Shown in pieces: positions 58,227-64,000 of a stretch of 64,000 nt of DNA. The position numbers and the translations under genes were made by a program. Each line of letters starts with the position of its first letter. Positions within the stretch are counted from its first letter, which is position 1. The stretch is from Streptomyces sp. NRRL F-4489 (GTDB taxonomy: Bacteria > Actinomycetota > Actinomycetes > Streptomycetales > Streptomycetaceae), in contig NZ_LLZI01000231.1 in assembly GCF_001509485.1 (NCBI RefSeq), forward strand, positions 33,243 through 97,242. The letters run 5' to 3'. Under the pieces are notes generated by a model. That model was not told the DNA's origin, did no database searches, and saw only the letters and a list, made by a program, of their open reading frames with translations.

Positions 58227-59630
58227 TCACTCCGCGAGCCGCAGGGGCAGCGACTTCAGCCCGTGGATGAAGTTGGACACCAGCCGCTGCGGCGGTCCGC
58301 CGACCGCCACGGCCGGCAGCAGGGCGCAGGTCTCCTCGTAGAGCACCCGCAGCTGCAACCGGGCCAGATGCGCGCCCAGGCACACGTGCGGGCCGTCGCC
58401 GAACGAGACGTGCGGGTTCGGGGTGCGGGCGAGGTCGAGCCGGCCGGGCTCGGTGAAGACTCGTTCGTCGTAGTTGGCCGAACCGTGGAAGACCACGACC
58501 TTGTCGCCGGCCCGGATCGGCTGCCCGGCCAGTTCGGTGTCCTCGGCGGCGGTGCGGCGGAAGCTGAGCACCGGCGGGTGCCGGCGCAGCAGCTCCTCCA
58601 CCGCGCTCGCCACCGGGACCGCGCCGGTACGCAGCGCCCGGTAGGCGGCGGGGTGCCGGGCCAGCTCCAGGAGTCCGCCCGGGGCGGCGCTGCGGACGGT
58701 GTCGTTGCCCGCGACGGTCAGCAGGAAGAAGAACATCTCCAGCTCCGGGACGGTCAGTTCGCGGTCGGCGGCGAGCACCGAGACCACATCGTCGCCCGGA
58801 TGCCGGCGCTTGTGCGCCGCCAGGTCGCGGGCGTAGCCGAACATGTCCTGGAGCATCGCCGGGGAGCGCGGATCGGCGGGTCGGCCGTCCGCGCCGGCCA
58901 CCTCCGGGCCGGCCTCGTCCGGGTCCTGGTAGCCGATGACGCGGCGGGTCCAGTGCAGCAGCAGCCCGCGGTCGCCGGGCGGAATACCCAGCAGATCGGC
59001 GAGGTTGAGCAGGGCGTAGTCGTCGGTGACCGCCGTGACGATATCGCACACCCCGTCGCCGCCCCCGCGCGCGGCATCGACCGCGGCGGTCAGCAGGGCG
59101 CGCGCCCGGGCCCGTACGGCGGACTCGAAGCGCTCCACCCGGCCGCGGGTGAAGGCCCGGCTGACCAGGCGCCGCAGCCGCCCGTGGTCGTTGGGCTCCG
59201 CCGCGCCCGCGCGCGGTGCCGTGCCCGGCGCCGGGTCCTGATTGAGCATCATCCGCCGGATGAACGGCAGGTCGGCGGGGTCGGGATCGCGGATCTGGGT
59301 GGCCCCCAGCCAGGAGGAGAAGGTCCGCGCGTCCTTCAGGACCCGTACGACGTCCCGGTGCCGGGTGACCGCCCAGAAACCGGGCCCGGCCGGCCAGCCC
59401 AGTACCTCCGGCTCGTCCTGCCAGGCCACCGGGTAGCGGTCGCGCAGCAGCCGGTACGCGGCGTGCGGCAGCCCGGCGGCGTAGCGGCGCGGGTCGAAGA
59501 CGTCGGGGATGTCGCCGCCCGGGCCGGCTGAGCCGTCGGGGTTCCGATCGGCCAAACCGGCGCTCGAATAGGCCAATTCGCCGTTCGCCGGGGCGGCCGG
59601 GGTGCCGTTCGGTTCGGCCAAGGAAGCCAC
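58227..59630 (-). CDS. Cytochrome P450
   Basis: This 467-residue soluble P450 has the I-helix motif AGNDTVR, the K-helix ExxR in VEELLRRHPP, and the heme-binding loop SFGDGPHVCLGAHLAR with the cysteine ligand. The order and length match bacterial class I CYPs such as CYP125/CYP142-type or linalool-type enzymes; FMLNQDP-like RRMMLNQDPAPG is seen in such groups. The GTG at 59630 has GGGAGAG upstream. No ferredoxin adjoins it, so electron donors must come from elsewhere. The substrate is unknown. Confidence 0.92.
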   Translation of the reverse strand: MASLAEPNGTPAAPANGELAYSSAGLADRNPDGSAGPGGDIPDVFDPRRYAAGLPHAAYRLLRDRYPVAWQDEPEVLGWPAGPGFWAVTRHRDVVRVLKDARTFSSWLGATQIRDPDPADLPFIRRMMLNQDPAPGTAPRAGAAEPNDHGRLRRLVSRAFTRGRVERFESAVRARARALLTAAVDAARGGGDGVCDIVTAVTDDYALLNLADLLGIPPGDRGLLLHWTRRVIGYQDPDEAGPEVAGADGRPADPRSPAMLQDMFGYARDLAAHKRRHPGDDVVSVLAADRELTVPELEMFFFLLTVAGNDTVRSAAPGGLLELARHPAAYRALRTGAVPVASAVEELLRRHPPVLSFRRTAAEDTELAGQPIRAGDKVVVFHGSANYDERVFTEPGRLDLARTPNPHVSFGDGPHVCLGAHLARLQLRVLYEETCALLPAVAVGGPPQRLVSNFIHGLKSLPLRLAE

Positions 59631-59893
59631 GGGCTCTCCCTCCGCGTTCGGGCCGGGTCACGTTCCGGCCGGTAGCCCGTGCGCGCGGCGCCGGGCGCTT
59701 ACGCCCACCCACCCTGACCGCGGCCCGGCGAGCCCGCAAGAGCACCCGAGGCCCCTCGGAGCGCGCGGACAGGCGGCACGAGGAGCCCAGGCATCGAGGC
59801 GGGCCAGGTCCCGGTGATCATGGAGCTGCGACGCTCGGTGCCCACTGGGAGACCTGGGCCCGTTTTCCTTCAACAGGGCCTGGTCAGCGCCGC

Positions 59894-60610
59894 TCACCAG
59901 GGCACCGGCGTTCCGTCCCAGGAGAAGAAGCCACCGGTGGGGCCGTCGTCCGGTAGCAGGGCCAGGCGGGCGGCTCCCTGGGCGGCCTCGGCCGGGTCGT
60001 CGCCGGCAGCGGCGGCCAGGGGGTTGAGGTCGGTGGCCCGCATGCCGGGGGCGAGCGCGTTGACCTTGAAGCCGTCCTCGGCCAGCGTCTGGGCGTAAAG
60101 GACGGTGAGGGCGTTGAGGGCGGCCTTGGACGACCGGTAGGCGGCGGCGCCGCCGCTTCCCGGGGTGAACTGGGGGTTGGGGTGCGTGCTCCAGGTCAGT
60201 GATGCGGTGCCACTGGAGACGTTGACGATGCGGGGACGCGGGGACCGGCGCAGGGCGGGCAGGAAGGCGTTGGTCACCGCCACCACCCCGAAGACGTTGG
60301 TCTCGTAGGTGCGCCGGAACTCCTCGACGCCCGTGGCGGCCGGCGGGGCGAGTGACGGTGAGATCCCGGCGTTGTTGACCAGCACGTCCAGGCGGTCCAC
60401 CTGGGTCGCGGCCCGTGCGATGCCGTCCGGATCCGTCACGTCGAGGACCAGCAGGCGGGCGCCCGCGCCGATCTCCTCGACGGCTCGCTGTCCGCGCCCG
60501 CGGTCGCGGGAGCCCACGTACACGGTGAGGCCCTCGGCGGCGAGGAGCCGGGCGATGTGCTTGCCGATGCCCTTGCCGGCACCGGTGACAAGAGCTGTGC
60601 GATCGTTCAT
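59894..60610 (-). CDS. Short-chain dehydrogenase/reductase
   Basis: This 238-residue classical SDR has the cofactor motif TGAGKGIG, NNAG, the catalytic serine strand NVSSGTAS and YRSSK. It should be an NAD(P)-dependent oxidoreductase of carbonyl or hydroxyl groups. The ATG at 60610 has a modest TAGG site. It is divergent from the MmyB-like regulator, the arrangement known for actinobacterial SDR/MmyB pairs, and an 8-bp inverted repeat lies between them. Confidence 0.9.
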   Translation of the reverse strand: MNDRTALVTGAGKGIGKHIARLLAAEGLTVYVGSRDRGRGQRAVEEIGAGARLLVLDVTDPDGIARAATQVDRLDVLVNNAGISPSLAPPAATGVEEFRRTYETNVFGVVAVTNAFLPALRRSPRPRIVNVSSGTASLTWSTHPNPQFTPGSGGAAAYRSSKAALNALTVLYAQTLAEDGFKVNALAPGMRATDLNPLAAAAGDDPAEAAQGAARLALLPDDGPTGGFFSWDGTPVPW

Positions 60611-60622
60611 GGCACCTACCGT

Positions 60623-60650
60623 TCCCTGGCCGCGGGCGGCCTGCCAGGGA
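60623..60650. promoter_or_regulatory. Inverted repeat TCCCTGGC-N12-GCCAGGGA between SDR and MmyB-like genes
   Basis: Perfect 8-bp arms (60623-60630 and 60643-60650) lie in the short divergent region, with a partial third copy (CCAGGCAG) near 60660. It is probably the binding site of the regulator. Confidence 0.55.
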
Positions 60651-60681
60651 CAACCTGTACCAGGCAGTGGGAGGACGCGGT

Positions 60682-61497
60682 ATGGCACGGCAGGAACTGG
60701 CCCGCTTCCTGCGGGACCGCAGGGCGGGCCTGCGTCCACCCGAGGTCGGCCTGACGGCGACGGGCACCGATCGCCGGACACCGGGCCTGCGCCGCGAAGA
60801 GGTGGCGGAACTCGCCCACATGTCGGTCGACTACTACACGCGGCTGGAGCAGGCCCGGGGCCCGCGGCCGTCCCCCCGGATCCTGGACGCGTTGTCCCAG
60901 GCACTACGGCTCACGCCGGCCGAGCGCAGCCACCTGTTCCGTCTGGCGGGAACGAGCGCACCGCCCGGCATCAGCGCGGTGCGGCGGGTACGCCCGCAGG
61001 TGGCCCGGATGCTGGAGCGGTTGCCGGAGACCGGCGCCATCGTCACCGATGCCGCGTACGGCGTCGTCGCCTGGAACCCTCTGGCCCAGGCACTGCTCGG
61101 CGGCGATCTCGCAGGCGGGAGGACGAACCTGGCCCGGCGCCGCTTCCTCGGCCAGGGGCGGATGTACGAGAGCTCCAGCGCCGAGGAGTTCGGGCACATT
61201 GTCGTGGCGCGGCTGCGGCGGGCCGCCGACCGCTACCCGCATGACCCGCAGCTGACCGCTCTCCTGGCCGAACTGCACACCGGCAGCGAGGAGTTCCGGC
61301 AGATATGGCACACGCGCCCGGTCCACGCCCCCGGGCACCGCACCAAGACCCTGGATCACCCGGAGACCGGCCCGCTGCGGTTGAACTGCGACGTCCTGCT
61401 CGTGCCCGAGGATGACCAGGAAGTCGTCCTGATCACGGCCGACCCCGGATCACCTGCCGCGCGGACCCTGCGCCGACTGGCCAGGCAGGCGACCTGA
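60682..61497 (+). CDS. XRE-family regulator with MmyB-like ligand domain
   Basis: This 271-residue protein has an N-terminal helix-turn-helix (TPGLRREEVAELAHMSVDYYTRLEQARGPRPSPRIL, about 37-72) and a C-terminal PAS-like MmyB domain (about 105-265: IVTDAAYGVVAWNPLAQALLGG, DPQLTALLAELHTGSEEFRQIW). MmyB-like domains bind small fatty-acid-like ligands. I chose the ATG at 60682 with GGGAGGA six bases upstream, rather than a GTG at 60667. It should repress the divergent dehydrogenase. Confidence 0.9.
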   Translation: MARQELARFLRDRRAGLRPPEVGLTATGTDRRTPGLRREEVAELAHMSVDYYTRLEQARGPRPSPRILDALSQALRLTPAERSHLFRLAGTSAPPGISAVRRVRPQVARMLERLPETGAIVTDAAYGVVAWNPLAQALLGGDLAGGRTNLARRRFLGQGRMYESSSAEEFGHIVVARLRRAADRYPHDPQLTALLAELHTGSEEFRQIWHTRPVHAPGHRTKTLDHPETGPLRLNCDVLLVPEDDQEVVLITADPGSPAARTLRRLARQAT

Positions 61498-61653
61498 AAC
61501 ACAGGACGGGCACAGGTCCCGCCAGTGGGTGCGGAGTTACCCACGGTCACACATCCCTGACTACACTTCCGCACTTCGACAGTTCCGGCGCTTTCGCGCC
61601 CTTTCGCGCGCCTGCGTCAACGACTCCGCCAACGACTCCGCCAAGGGAATCCG

Positions 61654-62856
61654 GTGATCAACGCTTCCATCGGTGCCGTGCCGGGCCTCATACCGGCCTT
61701 TCTCCTCCTCGCCGCCCTCCTGGGGGCCGCCGCCGCGGCCGCTGCCCGGGCCAGGGGCGGCCCGGTCGTCCTGTCCGTGCTGACCGCGGCAGCCTTATCC
61801 GGGGTGCTGGTGGTGACCCTGCTGCCCGGAGGCGGGGGTTCCGGTCAGTCCGGGGCCTGCGATATCGGGCTGCCCGGCTGGGAGTTCCTGGGCTCGGAGT
61901 CGTCGCGGCTGAACGTCGCGCTGTTCGTCCCGGTGAGCTTCCTCGCGGTCCTGCTGTTCCCCCGCCCGGTCGCGGTGCTGGCCGGCGCGCTGCTGCTCAC
62001 CGGCGCCATCGAGCTGGTGCAGGCGGTGACGGAGCTGGGCCGGGCGTGCAGTTACGACGACCTCAAGGCGAACGCGCTCGGCGGGCTGCTCGGCGTCCTG
62101 CTCGGCACCGCCGTCCAGTGGATCCGCGCGCGCCGCCGTCCGGTGACGCTCCGCGACACCCTGTGGGGGACCGGCGCGGCCGCCGCCGGCGGACTGCTGC
62201 TGACCGGCCTCTTCCTGCTCACGGTCGAGCCGGGTGACGGGGACGCACAGGCACAGGCCCGGCGTGCGGAGAGCCGCCCGCGGGAAGCCTGGATCGAGGC
62301 AGCCGTCACCGAGTTGTTCGGGCCAGGCGCGGGCCCTGGCGGAGGGAACGACCTGAAGCTGTCCGACGGGCGTTGGCGGCTCACGATGGAGGTCGCGGGA
62401 GGCGGTTCGGCGGTCGCCCTGTGGCCGGAGCGGCGGCTGGAGCGGTTCACGATGAAGCCGGTGGGACCCGCCACGGAGGCCGGCGAGCCGCTGTCCCCGG
62501 ACCGGGCACGCGCCGTTGCGGACCGCTTCGTGCGGAAGTGGTGCCCCGGGGTGGCGGAGGGCGCGGAGGCCACCCTCGTTCCGTTGCAGGGTGACGGCAC
62601 CGGTAAGCCTGGCGACGGCGGGAACGGGCGCAAGGGCGGCGGCTACCGTCTGACGTACCGTCAGAAAGGACCGGTCGCCGCCGGGTCGCCGGCGCGACTG
62701 GAGGTCACGGTGTCGCCGGCGGGGCGGGTGGTGGAGCTGATGACGCCCGGGGCCGGGGACGAGACCGGGCACGGCCCCGGGAGCGAGGGAGGGAGCGGGC
62801 AGTCGGCCCGGCCTACGGCAGTTGGGTCTCGTGCCGTGGTGGCGGCTCCCCGGTGA
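61654..62856 (+). CDS. VanZ family protein with C-terminal extension and a TTA codon
   Basis: This 400-residue protein has a VanZ domain (about 40-155: RLNVALFVPVSFLAVLL, TGAIELVQAVTELGRACSYDDLKAN), four to five membrane helices, one further helix (about 173-192) and a 200-residue extracellular domain I do not recognise. VanZ proteins relate to envelope and glycopeptide resistance. Codon 48 (61795-61797) is TTA, the rare bldA-dependent leucine codon, so translation may be tied to development. The GTG at 61654 has AAGGGAA. Its end overlaps grpE by 44 bp. Confidence 0.85.
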   Translation: MINASIGAVPGLIPAFLLLAALLGAAAAAAARARGGPVVLSVLTAAALSGVLVVTLLPGGGGSGQSGACDIGLPGWEFLGSESSRLNVALFVPVSFLAVLLFPRPVAVLAGALLLTGAIELVQAVTELGRACSYDDLKANALGGLLGVLLGTAVQWIRARRRPVTLRDTLWGTGAAAAGGLLLTGLFLLTVEPGDGDAQAQARRAESRPREAWIEAAVTELFGPGAGPGGGNDLKLSDGRWRLTMEVAGGGSAVALWPERRLERFTMKPVGPATEAGEPLSPDRARAVADRFVRKWCPGVAEGAEATLVPLQGDGTGKPGDGGNGRKGGGYRLTYRQKGPVAAGSPARLEVTVSPAGRVVELMTPGAGDETGHGPGSEGGSGQSARPTAVGSRAVVAAPR

Positions 62857-63481
62857 CGGCTACCTGGGCGGGGCGGAGGAGGCGATCGCCGACCAGGAAG
62901 CCCTGGCGGAGGATTTGGCCGCAGACCGGGCGCTCGTCTGTCGTGATGTGGTCCGTGGGGGCGGGCGGGGTGTAGGAGACGGCCTCGTGGACGGTGGGGT
63001 CGAAGGGGTCGCCGGCGGTGCCGAAGGGGACCAGGCCCAGGGCGGCCAGTTCGCGTTCCAGGAGGTCCGCGACGCGCCGGAAGCCGCCGGTCACCTCGCC
63101 CTGCGCACCGGCCTCGGCGATCGCGTCCAGGACGGGCAGCAGCCGCTCCAGCACGTTGACCACGGCGATCTGACCGACCGCCAGCCGGTCCCGGTGGACC
63201 CGCCGCCGGTAGTTGTCGAACTCGGCCTTGAGGCGCTGGAGATCGGCGGTGCGTTCGCGCAGCTCGGCTTCCAGGCGGGCGGTGTCGGGACCCTTGCGCG
63301 GGCCGCCGCCGGGCTCTCCGGCGGGAGCGCGAGGCGGTGCGGTGCCCGGCTCGCCCGTGTGCCGTTCCCGGGGCGGGGAGGGCTGGGGCGGCGGTGGGGC
63401 CGGGCCGCGTTCCGGGCCGCCGCGGCCGACCAGGGCGAGCGGCGGGCGGGGGAGCGGGCCGCGGTCGGTCGGGCGGTTCAT
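62813..63481 (-). CDS. grpE: Nucleotide exchange factor GrpE
   Basis: This 222-residue GrpE has a Pro-rich disordered N-terminus (about 1-65), the long helical dimerisation region ([30 protein letters not shown]) and the beta domain ([37 protein letters not shown]). It releases ADP from DnaK. The ATG at 63481 overlaps the dnaK stop by four bases, so they are translationally coupled. No dnaJ or hspR follows; a convergent VanZ gene overlaps the end by 44 bp. Confidence 0.93.
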   Translation of the reverse strand: MNRPTDRGPLPRPPLALVGRGGPERGPAPPPPQPSPPRERHTGEPGTAPPRAPAGEPGGGPRKGPDTARLEAELRERTADLQRLKAEFDNYRRRVHRDRLAVGQIAVVNVLERLLPVLDAIAEAGAQGEVTGGFRRVADLLERELAALGLVPFGTAGDPFDPTVHEAVSYTPPAPTDHITTDERPVCGQILRQGFLVGDRLLRPAQVAVTGEPPPRHETQLP

Positions 63482-64000
63482 CGTCCGCGTCCTTCCTGCT
63501 TGTCGTCGTCGACGATCTCGGCGTCGACCACATCGTCGTCGGCCTTGGCCTGGTGCCCGGCCTGCCCGGTCTGCCCGCCTGCCGCACCGGGACCGGCCCC
63601 GGCCTGGGCCGACTGCGCGTCGGCGTACATGGCCTGGCCCATCTTCTGGGACACCGCCGCGACCTTCTCCGACGCGGCCCGGATCGCCGCGCTGTCCTCG
63701 CCCTTGAGCTTCTCCTTCAGCTCGCCGACGGCGGCCTCGACCTCGGATTTCACCTCGGCGGGCACCTTGTCCTCGTTGTCCTTGAGGAACTTCTCGGTCT
63801 GGTAGGCCAGTTGCTCGCCCTGGTTGCGGGTCTCGGCCGCCTCCCGCTTGCGGCGGTCGTCCTCGGCGTACTGCTCGGCGTCCCGGACCATCCGGTCGAT
63901 GTCGTCCTTCGGCAGCGAGGAGCCGCCGGTGACGGTCATCTTCTGCTCCTTGCCCGTGCCCAGGTCCTTGGCGGTCACGTGCATGATGCCGTTGGCGTCG
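63478..64000 (-). CDS. dnaK: Chaperone DnaK (partial, C-terminal end only)
   Basis: The last 173 residues of an Hsp70 are visible: the end of the substrate-binding beta domain ([23 protein letters not shown]), the alpha lid ([32 protein letters not shown]) and the acidic C-terminus [14 protein letters not shown]. The rest lies beyond the right edge. It runs into grpE with an ATGA overlap. Given the missing dnaJ/hspR, this may be an accessory dnaK copy. Confidence 0.95.
   Translation of the reverse strand, partial: DANGIMHVTAKDLGTGKEQKMTVTGGSSLPKDDIDRMVRDAEQYAEDDRRKREAAETRNQGEQLAYQTEKFLKDNEDKVPAEVKSEVEAAVGELKEKLKGEDSAAIRAASEKVAAVSQKMGQAMYADAQSAQAGAGPGAAGGQTGQAGHQAKADDDVVDAEIVDDDKQEGRGR

Noticed and set aside
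1..64000. CRISPR arrays, tRNA/rRNA genes, insertion sequences, integrases or attachment sites
   Set aside because: None seen. The short repeats found are tandem coding repeats or operator dyads, not spaced CRISPR repeats, and no transposase motif appears.

Overview
The window is very GC-rich actinobacterial DNA and almost certainly chromosomal sequence from Streptomyces or a close relative. Support: strong third-position G/C bias, GTG/TTG starts, several apparently leaderless genes, LytR/CpsA/Psr and SpoIIE-type proteins, Tat-exported Dyp peroxidases, a short leader peptide of the LTSRRHIDLLRVCSA type seen before sulfur genes in this genus, and a rare TTA codon. I see no tRNA, rRNA, transposase, integrase, prophage gene or CRISPR array. 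The density of regulators, secreted proteins and stand-alone enzymes suggests a non-core chromosomal region.

Layout. 1-6.8 kb: partial zinc alcohol dehydrogenase, a small GlsB/YeaQ membrane protein, a TerD-like protein, TatA, an LCP-family wall-polymer ligase and a secreted TPM-like protein. 6.85-16.2 kb: an Mg2+ P-type ATPase coupled to a short ArsR regulator, a GT39-like membrane glycosyltransferase, a SpoIIE phosphatase and a coupled pair of surface proteins, one with a vWA domain. 16.4-22.6 kb: an alpha-hydroxy-acid oxidase, then a compact PLP/sulfur operon (Y4yA-like decarboxylase, a cysteine-synthase/rhodanese fusion, a cysteine-desulfurase-like protein) and a methyltransferase behind a FUR-family-like operator. 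22.7-29.6 kb: a COG4705 membrane protein, an efeO-efeB pair, a phospholipase C-like enzyme and a CPBP protease. 29.7-39.0 kb, minus strand: a PucR regulator, a Ser/Thr kinase fused to an extracellular amino-acid-binding domain, a RmlD-like reductase coupled to an amidase, and a protein fusing a LIVBP-like Venus-flytrap domain to a complete pentameric ligand-gated ion channel.

39.1-47.9 kb: a VOC/AraC/VOC group with matching promoters, small regulators, WGR and DUF1963 proteins, a divergent MarR/SgcJ pair, an alpha/beta hydrolase and a Cds1-like PLP enzyme. 48.0-51.0 kb: a flotillin/NfeD pair, an orphan small ORF with a textbook terminator, and a secreted PASTA-like protein. 51.2-54.7 kb: an EfeU-EfeO fusion with its own EfeB behind an iron-box-like repeat. 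54.8-58.2 kb: a sulfur-flavoured locus (SfnB/DszC-like monooxygenase, Rrf2 regulator, cysteine-type leader peptide, GST-like protein). 58.2-64 kb: a P450, a divergent SDR/MmyB-like regulator pair, a VanZ protein and a dnaK-grpE operon running off the right edge.

Three themes recur: iron and metal handling (two EfeO/EfeB sets, MgtA, FUR-like and iron-box-like operators), sulfur chemistry (two cysteine-synthase-like enzymes, rhodanese and desulfurase, SfnB, Rrf2, leader peptide), and extracellular sensing by fusion receptors (flytrap-channel, kinase-SBP). Family assignments rest on motifs and remembered family features. Operators, leaderless starts and promoters are read by eye and are inferences.
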